NCBI RefSeq assembly: GCF_001428545.1
Contig: NZ_LMHZ01000025.1
Span: 1 to 63,256, forward strand
Length of the DNA: 63,256 nucleotides
Reading direction: 5' to 3'
Origin: Noviherbaspirillum sp. Root189
GTDB lineage: Bacteria > Pseudomonadota > Gammaproteobacteria > Burkholderiales > Burkholderiaceae_D
Part shown: positions 46,207 to 58,195 of the stretch, one piece after another
Layout: each line of letters begins with the position of its first letter
Position numbering within the stretch: position 1 is the first letter of the stretch
Translations under genes and position numbers: made by a program
Notes under the pieces: generated by a model
The model's database searches: none
What the model was told of the DNA's origin: nothing
What the model saw: the letters and a program-made list of their open reading frames with translations, nothing else

Positions 46207-46533
46207 ATGCCAGCCGTACAGCTCGATGGTCACGCCCTTACCGATTGGGCTGGATTTCACCAGACCTGCAAGCAAGCCCTCGGATTTCCCGCTTTTTACG
46301 GCGGCAACATGGATGCCTGGATTGATTGTCTGAGCGGATTGCGCGACGGCGACGGCATGTCGGCGTTCCGCCTTGCTCCGGATGAAATGCTCCAGATCCA
46401 GGTGTTGCACTCCGATGTCTTACGGCGGGAAGCCCCGGAAATCCTGTCGGCGCTCGAGGAATGCGCCGCCGAAGTCAACCAGCTGTACGTCGAAAACGGC
46501 AAAAAACCGGCGGTTGGCCTCGTTCTGCGCTGA
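46207..46533 (+). CDS. Barstar-family protein
   Basis: A 108-residue protein of the barstar (barnase-inhibitor) fold: VQLDGHALTDWAGFHQTCKQALGFPAFYGGNMDAWIDCLSGL, with the FYG-x-N-x-DAWIDCL segment typical of barstar, then the central sheet and a C-terminal VGLVLR strand. Barstar inhibits ribonucleases of the barnase type. No barnase-like or other toxin gene lies next to it, so this is an orphan. It follows exbD by 4 bases and is probably translated from the same message. Target unknown. Confidence 0.88.
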   Translation: MPAVQLDGHALTDWAGFHQTCKQALGFPAFYGGNMDAWIDCLSGLRDGDGMSAFRLAPDEMLQIQVLHSDVLRREAPEILSALEECAAEVNQLYVENGKKPAVGLVLR

Positions 46534-46555
46534 ATTGTTGCCTGTTTTGCCCTGA

Positions 46556-49303
<2,748 letters not shown>

Positions 49304-49317
49304 TACCGGGAGAGTTC

Positions 49318-49821
49318 ATGAATCGACGCGCCGCACTGCTCCTCGCCCTGGCCGCCGCCACGACACTGTCGGCGTGCGGCTTCCAGTTGCGTGGATCCGA
49401 TGGCAAGTCCAGCCTGCCGTTCAAGAGCGTGTACATCGGCGTGCCGGAAACATCGCCGCTGGGTGTTGAGCTCAAGCGCTATGTTCGCGCGGGCGGCAAT
49501 ACGGAGATCGTGACCGATCCGCGCCAGGCTGACGCGATCATCGACGTGCTTGGCGAATCCCGGGAAAAGGCGACGCTGTCCCTGAATACGCAGGGACGTA
49601 TCCGCGAATACTCGCTGTATTACCGGATGCGTTTTCGGGTGAGGGATCGCACCGACAAGGAATTGCTGCCGCCAACCGAAATTGTGCTCAAGCGCGACAT
49701 CAGCTTCAATGAATCGCAAGTGATCGCAAAGGAAAAGGAAGAAGAACTGCTCTACCGCGACATGCAGTCCGATGCCGTGCAGCAGATCCTGCGCCGTATG
49801 GCGGCGCTGAAACCTGCCTGA
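49318..49821 (+). CDS. lptE: LPS-assembly lipoprotein LptE
   Basis: A 167-residue lipoprotein that plugs the LptD barrel and helps insert LPS in the outer leaflet. The signal peptide MNRRAALLLALAAATT ends in the lipobox LSAC (Cys20), followed directly by GFQLRG, the classic LptE start. The C-terminal helix QSDAVQQILRRMAAL is typical. It sits between leuS and holA, the conserved order in Proteobacteria, with 14- and 22-base gaps. Confidence 0.95.
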   Translation: MNRRAALLLALAAATTLSACGFQLRGSDGKSSLPFKSVYIGVPETSPLGVELKRYVRAGGNTEIVTDPRQADAIIDVLGESREKATLSLNTQGRIREYSLYYRMRFRVRDRTDKELLPPTEIVLKRDISFNESQVIAKEKEEELLYRDMQSDAVQQILRRMAALKPA

Positions 49822-49843
49822 CCGGCAACATACGGGATAAGCA

Positions 49844-50860
49844 ATGCAACTACGGCTCGACGCACTCGATACGCATCTGGCGAAATCGCTTGCGCCACTG
49901 TATGTGATCACGAGCGATGAACACCTGCTTGCGCTGGAAGCAGCCGACAAGATTCGCAAGACGGCGCGCGCGCAGGGCTATTCGGAACGTGAAGTACTGG
50001 TCGTCGAACGCAGCTTCAAGTGGGGTGCCCTGCTCGCGGCCAATCAGTCGCAATCGCTGTTCGGTGACCGCAAGCTGATCGAGTTGCGCATCCCCACCGG
50101 CAAGCCCGGCAAGGATGGCGGCCAGGCGCTGCAGGAATACGTCGGTGCGCTGAGTCCGGACAACGTCACGCTGATTACGCTGCCTAAGCTGGACTGGCAG
50201 ACGCAAAAGGCAGCCTGGGTGGGCACGCTGCAGCAAGCCGGCGTGTACATCGATATCCCGCTGGTCGAACGCGCGCAATTGCCCGGCTGGATCGGCATGC
50301 GCCTCGCTGCCCAGAAGCAAAGTGCCGACCGGCAAAGCGTCGATTTCATAGCCGATCGGGTCGAAGGCAACCTGCTCGCCGCGCATCAGGAATTGCAAAA
50401 ACTGGCCCTGCTGCATCCGGAAGGCAAGCTGAGTTTTGAACAGGTGCAGGACGCAGTGCTGAATGTCGCCCGCTACGACGTATTCAAGCTGAATGAAGCG
50501 ATGTTGTCGGGCGATGTGGCCCGCCTGGTCCGTATGATCGAGGGTTTGAAAGGCGAAGGCGAAGCGCTGCCGCTGGTGCTGTGGGCGATGGCCGAGGAAA
50601 TCCGGACCTTGCTCAAGGTAAAGGCCGGTGCGGCGCAGGGAAAATCGGTCGGCATGCTGCTGAAGGAATACCGGATCTGGGGTCCGCGCGAGAAGCTGAT
50701 GGAACCGGCACTGCGCAGGCTGAAACTGTCGACGCTGGAAGCGGCGCTGCAGGAAGCGGCGCAAATCGATAAGATGGTTAAGGGTTTGAGGGCAAAGGCG
50801 TTTGCCGGCGATGCATGGGATGCGTTGCTGCAGTTGGGGTTGAAGGTGGCGCGAGGGTAG
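49844..50860 (+). CDS. holA: DNA polymerase III delta subunit
   Basis: A 338-residue HolA, the clamp-opening subunit of the clamp loader. The family start LAPLYVITSDEHLLALEAADKIRK is clear, as are REVLVVERSFKW, LIELRIPTGKPGKDG, YIDIPLVERAQLPGWI and the helical C-terminus FKLNEAMLSGDVARLVRMIEGL ... LPLVLWAMAEEIRTLL. It is the last gene of the leuS-lptE-holA run; a repeat pair separates it from proA. Confidence 0.95.
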   Translation: MQLRLDALDTHLAKSLAPLYVITSDEHLLALEAADKIRKTARAQGYSEREVLVVERSFKWGALLAANQSQSLFGDRKLIELRIPTGKPGKDGGQALQEYVGALSPDNVTLITLPKLDWQTQKAAWVGTLQQAGVYIDIPLVERAQLPGWIGMRLAAQKQSADRQSVDFIADRVEGNLLAAHQELQKLALLHPEGKLSFEQVQDAVLNVARYDVFKLNEAMLSGDVARLVRMIEGLKGEGEALPLVLWAMAEEIRTLLKVKAGAAQGKSVGMLLKEYRIWGPREKLMEPALRRLKLSTLEAALQEAAQIDKMVKGLRAKAFAGDAWDALLQLGLKVARG

Positions 50861-50923
50861 GTGTTGTATGGATCGGGTACTTCATTCCACTGACTAATGC
50901 ACCCCGCCCACTAAAGAACGGCC

Positions 50924-51036
50924 CCTTCCCCCTTTTAGGGGGAAGGCTGGGATGGGGGTGTGAAGGTCGCACGGATGACTGCGGTTGATTCAACCTTCAC
51001 ACCCCCTCCCCACCCCTCCCCCTAAAAGGGGGAGGG
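50924..51036. repeat. Inverted pair of REP-like repeats (BIME-like)
   Basis: Two near-identical units of about 44 bp lie head-to-head, 50924-50967 and 50993-51036. Each has a small hairpin (TCCCCCTTTTAGGGGGA type) and a CTGGGATGGGGG or matching tail ending in TGTGAAGGT / ACCTTCACA. Together they can fold into one large hairpin of over 100 bases. A third, single copy is at 30671-30711. This pair occupies most of the 260-base gap between holA and proA; the rest shows only the proA upstream region. Confidence 0.8.
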
Positions 51037-51120
51037 AGCAAGCCAGTCCAGCGCTAACTTCCGCGCGCCGAACATAAGCCACGCCCAAACAACAATTCTG
51101 CATTTACAAGAGCCAACAAC

Positions 51121-52386
51121 ATGGACATCAAGCACTACATGAACGAAGTCGGTCAACGCGCCCGCAAGGCGTCGCGTGCCATGGCCAAGGCCGACACCGG
51201 CGCCAAGAACAAGGCGCTGTCGCTGATCGCCACAGCCATCCGCGAGCAGGCGGACGACCTGCGCGCGGCTAACCAGAAAGACCTGGAAGCCGCCCGCGTC
51301 AATGGCCTCGCTCCCGCATTGCTTGATCGCCTGACCTTGTCGGACAAGGCCATCGCCACCATGGCTGAAGGCCTGGAACAGATCGTCGCCCTGCCCGATC
51401 CGATCGGTGAAATCTCCAACATGAAATATCGCCCGACCGGCATCCAGGTCGGCCAGATGCGCGTGCCGCTGGGTGTCATCGGCATCATCTACGAGGCCCG
51501 CCCGAACGTCACCGTCGACGCCGCCGGCCTCTGCATCAAGAGCGGCAACGCCACCATCCTGCGCGGCGGCTCCGAAGCCATCCACTGCAACCAGGCACTG
51601 GCCAAGCTGGTCAAGGCCGGACTCGCCGGCGCCGGTTTGCCGGAAGATGCGGTACAGATCGTCGAAACCACCGATCGGGCCGCGGTCGGCGAACTGATCA
51701 CCATGCCGCAATACGTCGACGTCATCGTGCCGCGCGGCGGCAAGGGCCTGATCGAGCGCCTGATGAAAGAGTCCAAGGTGCCGATGATCAAGCACCTCGA
51801 CGGGATCTGCCATGTCTATATCGATGACAAGGCGGATATCGACAAGGCACTAAGAGTCGCGTTCAACGCAAAATGCCAGCGCTATTCGCCCTGCAACACC
51901 ATGGAAACCTTGCTGGTGGCACGCAGCATTGCACCGCAAGTGCTGCCCAAACTTGCCGAATTGTATGGCAGCAAGGAAGTGGAACTGCGCACCGACGACG
52001 AAGCCGGCAAGCTCCTCGCCGGCTATCCGAAACTGGTGGCCGCGACCGAAGAGGACTGGCGTACCGAATACCTTGCCGCGATCCTGTCGGTGAAGATCGT
52101 GGCCAACGTTGACGAGGCCATCGATCACATCAATACCTACTCGTCGCAGCACACCGATTCCATCATCACCGAGGACTACAGCAGTGGCATGCGTTTCCTG
52201 CGCGAGGTCGATTCGGCTTCCGTGATGATCAATGCCTCCACGCGTTTTGCGGATGGATTTGAATACGGTCTCGGCGCCGAAATCGGTATCTCCAACGACA
52301 AGCTGCATGCGCGCGGCCCGGTCGGACTGGAAGGCCTGACATCGCTGAAGTACGTGGTGTTCGGCCACGGCGAAATCCGGGAGTAG
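51121..52386 (+). CDS. proA: Gamma-glutamyl phosphate reductase
   Basis: A 421-residue ProA, the NADPH-dependent second enzyme of proline synthesis. It is an aldehyde-dehydrogenase-fold protein: [76 protein letters not shown], the catalytic-Cys region [18 protein letters not shown], and [31 protein letters not shown]-type end. Length and order of motifs are normal. The hemJ-like gene starts 2 bases after the stop. proB is not adjacent. Confidence 0.97.
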   Translation: MDIKHYMNEVGQRARKASRAMAKADTGAKNKALSLIATAIREQADDLRAANQKDLEAARVNGLAPALLDRLTLSDKAIATMAEGLEQIVALPDPIGEISNMKYRPTGIQVGQMRVPLGVIGIIYEARPNVTVDAAGLCIKSGNATILRGGSEAIHCNQALAKLVKAGLAGAGLPEDAVQIVETTDRAAVGELITMPQYVDVIVPRGGKGLIERLMKESKVPMIKHLDGICHVYIDDKADIDKALRVAFNAKCQRYSPCNTMETLLVARSIAPQVLPKLAELYGSKEVELRTDDEAGKLLAGYPKLVAATEEDWRTEYLAAILSVKIVANVDEAIDHINTYSSQHTDSIITEDYSSGMRFLREVDSASVMINASTRFADGFEYGLGAEIGISNDKLHARGPVGLEGLTSLKYVVFGHGEIRE

Positions 52387-52388
52387 GC

Positions 52389-52811
52389 ATGCTCTGGGTG
52401 AAATCGCTACACATCGTCTTTGTCGCGTCTTGGTTTGCCGGCCTGTTCTACCTGCCCCGCATCTTCGTGAACCTGGCAATGGAATCCGACGCGACCGCCA
52501 CCACGCGACTGCTGATGATGGCGCGCAAGCTCTATCGCTTCATGTCGATACTGGGGATTTTCGCCTTGGTGTTCGGCCTCTGGCTATGGCTGGGATACGG
52601 CATCGGCAAGGGGCCGGGCAACGGCTGGCTGCATGCCAAGCTGGCGATTGTGGTGCTGCTGATCGGCTATCACCATGCCTGCGGTGCGCTGCTGAAGAAA
52701 TTTGAAAATGGCCGTAATGTGCGCGCTCATACCTGGTACCGCTGGTTCAACGAAGTTCCCGTGATCGGCCTGCTGCTTGTCACTATCTTGGTCGTGGTCA
52801 AACCTTTTTGA
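52389..52811 (+). CDS. hemJ: HemJ-like protoporphyrinogen IX oxidase (UPF0093)
   Basis: A 140-residue inner-membrane protein of the HemJ/UPF0093 family, with four transmembrane helices. Diagnostic segments are LWVKSLHIVFVASWFAGLFYLPRIFV with the conserved His8, GWLHAKLAIVVLLIGYHHACG with a conserved His and Lys, and RWFNEVPVIGLLLVTILVVVKPF. HemJ oxidises protoporphyrinogen IX to protoporphyrin IX, the step before ferrochelatase, whose gene is elsewhere in this window (35982). It follows proA by 2 bases. CopD-family annotation is an alternative name for the same fold. Confidence 0.88.
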   Translation: MLWVKSLHIVFVASWFAGLFYLPRIFVNLAMESDATATTRLLMMARKLYRFMSILGIFALVFGLWLWLGYGIGKGPGNGWLHAKLAIVVLLIGYHHACGALLKKFENGRNVRAHTWYRWFNEVPVIGLLLVTILVVVKPF

Positions 52812-52847
52812 TGCGGTCGGGACTAACTACTTTGTGAGGAGGATGGG

Positions 52848-53453
52848 ATGGCAAAGGTTTGTGAATATTATCTGGCGCCGCAATCGCCGTGGACCTACCT
52901 GGGTCATGAGCGTTTTGTCGCACTGGCAAAAAAGCACGGCGTACAGGTGGACATCAAGCCATGCGATCTCGGCAAAGTCTTCAATGTGTCGGGCGGCTTG
53001 CCGCTTGCCAAGCGCGCACCGCAGCGCCAGGCGTATCGCCTGGTTGAACTCAAGCGCTGGAGCGAATATCTTCAGATGCCGATGAACATCCAGCCGAAGT
53101 TTTTTCCGGTACCGGGCGATCCGGCAGCGAAGCTTATTATCGCGACCCGGCTTGCGCACGGCACTGACGCTGCATTGAACATCGCCGGTGCAATCATGCG
53201 TGCAGTGTGGGCGGAGGAACGCAACATCGGCGACATGGATACGCTGGCGGCGATTGCGCTGGAGTGCGGGCACGATGGCAAGGCTTTGCTGAAGTCCTCC
53301 GAGACGGCGAGTGTGCAGGCCGAGTATGACCGATACACGGAAGAGGCGATTGCCGCCAACGTGTTTGGATCACCCTGGTACGTGGTCGATGGCGAAGGGT
53401 ACTGGGGGCAGGACAGGCTGGACTTTGTGGAACGGGCGTTTCAGAAGCTTTGA
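52848..53453 (+). CDS. DsbA/GST-kappa-like 2-hydroxychromene-2-carboxylate isomerase
   Basis: A 201-residue thioredoxin-fold protein of the HCCA isomerase/kappa-GST group: CEYYLAPQSPWTYLGHERFVALAKKHGV, then DIKPCDLGKVFNVSGGLPLAKRAPQRQAYRLVELKRW, with a helical insert and FGSPWYVVDGEGYWGQDRLDFVERAF. The active-site position holds Ser-Pro-Trp (SPW) instead of the CxxC of DsbA, so it is a glutathione-dependent isomerase or transferase rather than a disulfide oxidase. GAGGAGG precedes the ATG. Substrate unknown; there are no naphthalene-degradation genes near. Confidence 0.9.
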   Translation: MAKVCEYYLAPQSPWTYLGHERFVALAKKHGVQVDIKPCDLGKVFNVSGGLPLAKRAPQRQAYRLVELKRWSEYLQMPMNIQPKFFPVPGDPAAKLIIATRLAHGTDAALNIAGAIMRAVWAEERNIGDMDTLAAIALECGHDGKALLKSSETASVQAEYDRYTEEAIAANVFGSPWYVVDGEGYWGQDRLDFVERAFQKL

Positions 53454-53529
53454 TTGAACGCTGCGTTGTTGCTGCGCTCCCCACAAACGCAATTGCAATT
53501 ATTGATTTACAACGGATAAAGGGTTCCCC

Positions 53530-54735
53530 ATGGCATATTCTTATTTTTGTCCCTGTCCGCGCGGGCTTGAAGCCGCGCTGGCAGAGGAAATCGGTGAAAT
53601 CGCCCAACACAGCAAAACGCTGAAAGTCCACAATCAGGTACCGGGTGGCGTGCATTGCTCGGGTTCGCTGTCGGACAGTTACCGCATCAACCTGCATTCG
53701 CGGATTGCGTCGCGCGTGCTGCTGCGCATGGCGCAGGCCGGTTACGCGAACGAAAACGATATCTACGACCTCACCCTGGCCCAGCCCTGGGAAGAGTGGT
53801 TCGACGTCGACCACACCATCCGCGTCGACCTCACCGCGATCAAATCGCCGCTGAAAAGCCTGGAATTCACAACGCTCAAGATCAAGGACGCGGTATGCGA
53901 CCGTTTCCGCGACCTGTACCAGAAGCGTCCATCGGTCAACACCCGTACGCCGGACATGCGCATCGTCGGTTTCCTCGACGCGCACAGCTACACCGTCTAC
54001 CTTGACACCTCCGGCGAAGCGCTGTTCAAGCGCGGCTGGCGCCAGGAAACCGGCGATGCGCCATTGCGCGAAAACCTCGCTGCCGGCTTGCTGCGCGTCT
54101 CCGGCTGGACACCCGGCACCGTGCTGTTCGACCCGATGTGCGGCTCCGGCACCATCCTGATCGAAGCCGCACAAATCCTGGCCGGCATTCCGCCGGGTTC
54201 CCGCCGCAACTTCGGCTTTGAAAAATTCCTCGGCTTCAAGGCTGCCGAATGGCAGGCCATCAAGGACGAGGTCAAGCCCAATCCCCTGCCTCGCACGCCG
54301 ACGCTGTTTGGCAGCGATATCTCCGGTGACATGATCGTCATGGCGCGTAACAACCTGCAGAGCGCCGGCATCCAGTTCGATGTGCCGCTCAAGCAGATCG
54401 AGGCGCAGGAAGTCAAACCGCCAAGCGGTATTCCCGGCATCATCCTGACCAATCCACCGTATGGCGAACGTATCGGCGTGCGCGGCGACAGCACCCAGCC
54501 GCCCGACGAAATGGCGACCGCGTTCTACAGTTCCTTCAGCACGACGCTCAAGCAGCGTTTTCCTGGCTGGAAGGTGTTCCTGTTCACCGCCGACCTTGGC
54601 TTGCCCAAGCTGCTGCGTCTCAAGGAATCGCGCAAGACACCATTCTTCAACGGCGCGCTGGAATGCCGGCTGTTCCGCTTCGACATGGTGGCCGGGTTTA
54701 ACCGTCGAGAAGAAGCCAAGCCGAAAACTTCCTGA
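53530..54735 (+). CDS. THUMP-domain RNA guanine-N2 methyltransferase (RlmL-type)
   Basis: A 401-residue class I SAM-dependent RNA methyltransferase. The N-terminal half has a ferredoxin-like/THUMP module (YSYFCPCPRGLEAALAEEIGEI ... INLHSRIASRVLLRMAQAGYANENDIYDL). The C-terminal half has the SAM-binding FDPMCGSGTILIEAA and the N6/N2-type catalytic motif NPPYGERIG near residue 307. It resembles the N-terminal half of RlmL (23S rRNA m2G2445) or YpsC. There is no second RlmK-like domain. The closest assignment is 23S rRNA methylation, but the exact site is inferred. Confidence 0.88.
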   Translation: MAYSYFCPCPRGLEAALAEEIGEIAQHSKTLKVHNQVPGGVHCSGSLSDSYRINLHSRIASRVLLRMAQAGYANENDIYDLTLAQPWEEWFDVDHTIRVDLTAIKSPLKSLEFTTLKIKDAVCDRFRDLYQKRPSVNTRTPDMRIVGFLDAHSYTVYLDTSGEALFKRGWRQETGDAPLRENLAAGLLRVSGWTPGTVLFDPMCGSGTILIEAAQILAGIPPGSRRNFGFEKFLGFKAAEWQAIKDEVKPNPLPRTPTLFGSDISGDMIVMARNNLQSAGIQFDVPLKQIEAQEVKPPSGIPGIILTNPPYGERIGVRGDSTQPPDEMATAFYSSFSTTLKQRFPGWKVFLFTADLGLPKLLRLKESRKTPFFNGALECRLFRFDMVAGFNRREEAKPKTS

Positions 54736-54827
54736 CAAAGCCTCCTGACATGAAGGCCGGCGCCTGCAGGCAAGTCGCTAAGCTTTGGGTTATTCTTCTT
54801 TTTTCAAAATAAGACCAGGAGACACCC

Positions 54828-56306
54828 ATGCTGCAACAAGTCAAGGGCTTGCCCAAACTGAACGATGGCGCGCTGCTGCGCAATCAGGCTTACTTGAACG
54901 GTCATTGGGTCGGCGCGGCGGCGACGTTCGATGTCACCAACCCGGCCGACGGCGTCACGATCGCATCGGTACCCAACATGGGCGCGGACGAAGCGAAGTC
55001 GGCCATCGACGCGGCGCAGGCAGCCTTCCCTGGCTGGTCTGCAAAAACCGCGAAAGAACGCGCTGGCGTCTTGCGTAAATGGTTCGACCTGATGATCGCG
55101 CATGCCGATGACCTCGGCGCCCTGATGACCGCCGAACAAGGCAAGCCGCTGGCCGAAGCAAAGGGCGAAGTTGCCTACGGTGCCAGTTTCGTCGAATGGT
55201 TCGCGGAAGAAGCGAAGCGGGTCTCCGGCGATGTCATGGCATCGACCTGGAGCGACAAGCGCATGGTGGTGCTGAAGCAGCCGATCGGCGTCTGCGCGGC
55301 GATCACCCCGTGGAATTTCCCGATTGCGATGATCACCCGCAAGGTCGCTCCGGCGATCGCAGCCGGCTGCACCATCGTCATCAAGCCAGCCGAACAGACT
55401 CCGCTTTCAGCGCTGGCGCTGGCCGAACTGGCACACCGTGCCGGCATACCGTCCGGTGTCATCAACATCATCACCGCCGATTCGCAGCGCTCGATTGAAG
55501 TCGGCAAGGTCTTGTGCGACAGCCCCATCGTGCGCCACCTTTCCTTTACCGGATCGACGCCGGTTGGCCGAATCCTGATGCAGCAAAGTGCGCCGACCGT
55601 CAAGAAGCTGGCGCTTGAGCTTGGTGGTCATGCTCCCTTCATCGTCTTCGAGGATGCGGATATCGATGCCGCCGTTGAAGGTGCGCTCGCCTCCAAGTAC
55701 CGCAATGCCGGCCAAACCTGTGTCTGCACCAACCGCTTCTATGTCCATGAGGCGGTCTATGATGCCTTCGTTGCGAAGCTTGCCGCCGGCGCTGCCGGCA
55801 TCAAGGTCGGCAACGGTTTTGAACAAGGCGTCGCACAAGGCCCGCTAATCGATGGCCAGGCCATCGCCAAGGTCGAGGAGCATGTGGCCGATGCGCTCGC
55901 CAAAGGTGCAAACGTGCTCGCTGGCGGCAAGCCACACGCGCTGGGCGGACACTTCTATGAGCCGACGGTACTGGGCAACGTTACCGCCGACATGAAGATC
56001 ATGCGCGAGGAAACCTTCGGTCCGGTCGCGGCAGTGGCAAAGTTCAAGACCGAGGAAGAAGCAATTGCCGCAGCCAACGATACGGACTTCGGCCTTGCCA
56101 GCTATTTCTATTCGCGCGACATTGGCCGCGTCTGGCGCGTTGCCGAGAAGCTGGAATACGGTATGGTCGGCATCAATACCGGCTTGATTTCCAATGAAGT
56201 CGCACCATTTGGCGGCGTCAAGCAATCGGGCCTTGGGCGTGAAGGCTCCAAGTACGGCATCGAGGAATACCTGGAAATGAAATACCTCTGCATGGGTGGT
56301 ATCTGA
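54828..56306 (+). CDS. gabD: Succinate-semialdehyde dehydrogenase
   Basis: A 492-residue NAD(P)-dependent aldehyde dehydrogenase of the GabD type, which oxidises succinic semialdehyde to succinate. Landmarks are TPWNFPIAMITRKVAPAIAAGC, LSFTGSTPVGRILMQQ, the catalytic Glu in KKLALELGGHAPFIVF, the catalytic Cys in NAGQTCVCTNRFYV, and EETFGPVAAVAKF. AGGAGA precedes the ATG. GabT, the expected transaminase partner, is not adjacent; the enzyme may act in other routes giving succinate to the TCA cycle. A terminator follows the stop. Confidence 0.93.
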   Translation: MLQQVKGLPKLNDGALLRNQAYLNGHWVGAAATFDVTNPADGVTIASVPNMGADEAKSAIDAAQAAFPGWSAKTAKERAGVLRKWFDLMIAHADDLGALMTAEQGKPLAEAKGEVAYGASFVEWFAEEAKRVSGDVMASTWSDKRMVVLKQPIGVCAAITPWNFPIAMITRKVAPAIAAGCTIVIKPAEQTPLSALALAELAHRAGIPSGVINIITADSQRSIEVGKVLCDSPIVRHLSFTGSTPVGRILMQQSAPTVKKLALELGGHAPFIVFEDADIDAAVEGALASKYRNAGQTCVCTNRFYVHEAVYDAFVAKLAAGAAGIKVGNGFEQGVAQGPLIDGQAIAKVEEHVADALAKGANVLAGGKPHALGGHFYEPTVLGNVTADMKIMREETFGPVAAVAKFKTEEEAIAAANDTDFGLASYFYSRDIGRVWRVAEKLEYGMVGINTGLISNEVAPFGGVKQSGLGREGSKYGIEEYLEMKYLCMGGI

Positions 56307-56337
56307 TCAAACAAGGCTAGATCGGGTGAGCCCGAAT

Positions 56338-56359
56338 CCGGCCTACGGGCCGGTGTTTT
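56338..56359 (+). terminator. Terminator after gabD
   Basis: CCGGCC-TACG-GGCCGG (56338-56353) forms a 6-bp GC stem followed by TGTTTTG. It lies about 30 bases after the gabD stop and before the diguanylate cyclase gene. Confidence 0.7.
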
Positions 56360-56454
56360 GCCTTCATCTTGCCTTCATTTTTTCAGCGCCGTCATTTCTC
56401 TTCGGAAATTTTGACCACATATTGCTATAGATCCCATTCAGAGGAAATAGCACC

Positions 56455-56964
56455 GTGTCAGAACTTGATCCACGCTCGTTGATCTTTGTTGCCGGATTGC
56501 TCGGCCTGCTGACCGAGGAGCTGGCGCGCAGCCAACGCCATGGCCGGCCACTCGCGCTGCTCATGTGCGACCTCGATAACTTCAAGTCCATCAACGACCG
56601 CTTTGGTCATTCGGTTGGTGACCGCGTGATTATCAACTTTGTTGAACGCACCAAGGACCTGCTGCGCAACATCGACTCGCTGGGCCGCTACGGCGGCGAG
56701 GAATTCATCGCCCTGTTACCCGAGACCTCGCTGCAGGAAGCAAAAGCGATTGCAGAACGCATCTGCTTTCATATCTCCGAAGCGACCGTGGACGAACTGC
56801 CAAGGTATACAGTGAGCATCGGCGTCGCTGTTGCGCGGGGAGGTGGTATGGAAGTTGACACGCTGTCGAGTGAAGCGGACCGTGCGTTGTATTGTGCGAA
56901 GGCGAATGGCCGGAATCAGGTAAATCTGGCGGAGAGCCTGGTGAAAGCAGCGTACGCATACTGA
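56455..56964 (+). CDS. Minimal GGDEF diguanylate cyclase
   Basis: A 169-residue protein that is almost only a GGDEF domain, making c-di-GMP from two GTP. The active site is GGEEF (80-84) in RYGGEEFIALLP, a functional GGDEF variant. An inhibitory I-site RNID lies at 71-74, the correct five residues before it, so product feedback is expected. The first 30 residues are helical with a hydrophobic stretch (LIFVAGLLGLL) rather than a recognised sensor. The start is GTG at 56455 with an AGAGGA site upstream. A PilZ receptor is encoded at 41853. Confidence 0.88.
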   Translation: MSELDPRSLIFVAGLLGLLTEELARSQRHGRPLALLMCDLDNFKSINDRFGHSVGDRVIINFVERTKDLLRNIDSLGRYGGEEFIALLPETSLQEAKAIAERICFHISEATVDELPRYTVSIGVAVARGGGMEVDTLSSEADRALYCAKANGRNQVNLAESLVKAAYAY

Positions 56965-57161
56965 TCAAGAGGATCATCTATCTTACAAATCTCGATGGTT
57001 ATTCCCCTAAGAAAAAGCTGTCCTTCCAAATTTCATTGGCACAACATTACACCATTCGCTAACTGCCACGTTTTAAAAAATGATCCGTAACATTTTTCAG
57101 CACGCTGCCCATTCCGCCGTTTTTGCCAATCCCCCTCAAACCCGCGTAAAATGCGCCTGAC

Positions 57162-57235
57162 GCGGGTGTAGCTCAATGGTAGAGCAGAAGCTTCCCAAGC
57201 TTACGACGAGGGTTCGATTCCCTTCACCCGCTCCA
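57162..57235 (+). tRNA. tRNA-Gly (anticodon CCC)
   Basis: A 74-base tRNA with an encoded CCA end. The acceptor arms GCGGGTG and CACCCGC pair, and the D arm is GCTC...GAGC. The anticodon loop TTCCCAA carries CCC and closely resembles E. coli glyU in this arm. The T arm is AGGG-TTCGATT-CCCT. It is followed by a terminator hairpin, so it is transcribed alone, just upstream of a tRNA methyltransferase gene. Confidence 0.95.
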
Positions 57236-57242
57236 GGATGCC

Positions 57243-57267
57243 GGCACCGAATGGTGCCTTTTTTATT
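57243..57267 (+). terminator. Terminator of tRNA-Gly
   Basis: GGCACC-GAAT-GGTGCC (57243-57258) is a 6-bp stem followed by TTTTTTATTT, 8 bases after the tRNA CCA end. Confidence 0.9.
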
Positions 57268-57296
57268 TGCCTAGCTCTTAGTTTCTATCATCTAGC

Positions 57297-58016
57297 ATGT
57301 CCGACAATCACTCCGATGACGCCGTACCGCGGCAGATGCTGTACGACCCGACCGAACATCGCATTCGCAGTTTTGTAACGCGCGCCGGCCGGCTTTCGAT
57401 CGCGCAGGCCCGGGCGATCGATACGCTGGGTCCGCAGTTCTGCATTCCTTATGTCAAGGCACCCTTCGATTTCAATCAGGCTTTTGGCCGCACTGCGCCA
57501 TTGATTCTTGAGATCGGTTTCGGCATGGGCGATACGACTGCGAAGATCGCGGCCGGCATGCCGGACAAGAACTTTGTCGGGGTGGAAGTGCACACGCCCG
57601 GCGTCGGCAGTCTGCTCAAGCTGATCGGCGAACAGAATCTGAACAACCTTCGTATCCTGCAGCACGATGCGGTGGAAGTCGTGACGCACATGATTGCACC
57701 GGATTCCCTCGCAGGCGTGCATGTGTTCTTTCCTGACCCTTGGCACAAGGCGCGCCACAACAAGCGACGCCTGATCCAGGGACCGTTTGTGGCATTGCTG
57801 GCATCGCGCCTTGCGCCGGGAGGTTACCTGCATTGCGCAACCGACTGGCAGGAATATGCGGAACAGATGCTTCAGGTATTGGGCGATGAACCAAGCCTGC
57901 AAAATACCGCTGACGACTATGCGCCGCGCCCGGATTACCGGCCGGTGACGAAGTTTGAAAACCGTGGCATCAAGCTGGGGCACGGCGTGTGGGACCTGGT
58001 GTTTGTAAAGAAATAA
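57297..58016 (+). CDS. trmB: tRNA (guanine-N7-)-methyltransferase
   Basis: A 239-residue TrmB, which makes m7G46 in tRNA variable loops using SAM. Landmarks are [21 protein letters not shown], the SAM site [33 protein letters not shown], and the catalytic [19 protein letters not shown], ending in [19 protein letters not shown]. It lies 61 bases after tRNA-Gly but beyond its terminator, so it is a separate unit. A strong stem-loop terminator follows. Confidence 0.96.
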   Translation: MSDNHSDDAVPRQMLYDPTEHRIRSFVTRAGRLSIAQARAIDTLGPQFCIPYVKAPFDFNQAFGRTAPLILEIGFGMGDTTAKIAAGMPDKNFVGVEVHTPGVGSLLKLIGEQNLNNLRILQHDAVEVVTHMIAPDSLAGVHVFFPDPWHKARHNKRRLIQGPFVALLASRLAPGGYLHCATDWQEYAEQMLQVLGDEPSLQNTADDYAPRPDYRPVTKFENRGIKLGHGVWDLVFVKK

Positions 58017-58074
58017 GGTCCACACACCACGCGGACCATCCCTGAGGCTTTGTGCCGACTGATGCTCTCAAAAG

Positions 58075-58110
58075 AAACGGGACGATTCTGGAAAAAATCG
58101 TCCCGTTTTT
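58075..58110. terminator. Bidirectional terminator between trmB and dctP
   Basis: A perfect 13-bp stem (AAACGGGACGATT / AATCGTCCCGTTT) with an eight-base loop, with a T-run to the right (TTTTTG) and a weaker one on the other strand (TTTCTTTT). It lies between the convergent trmB and dctP genes. Confidence 0.92.
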
Positions 58111-58195
58111 GTTTCAATAACTTTTCTGTCAATGCTTCAGCCGGGGTTATGGCGTCTCATTAATGAGGCTGCATCGCGGCACACATCGTTAGCGC

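Noticed and set aside
53194-54738. Leftward 514-residue open frame
   Set aside because: It is antisense to the DsbA-like and RlmL-type genes, both of which have intact catalytic motifs.
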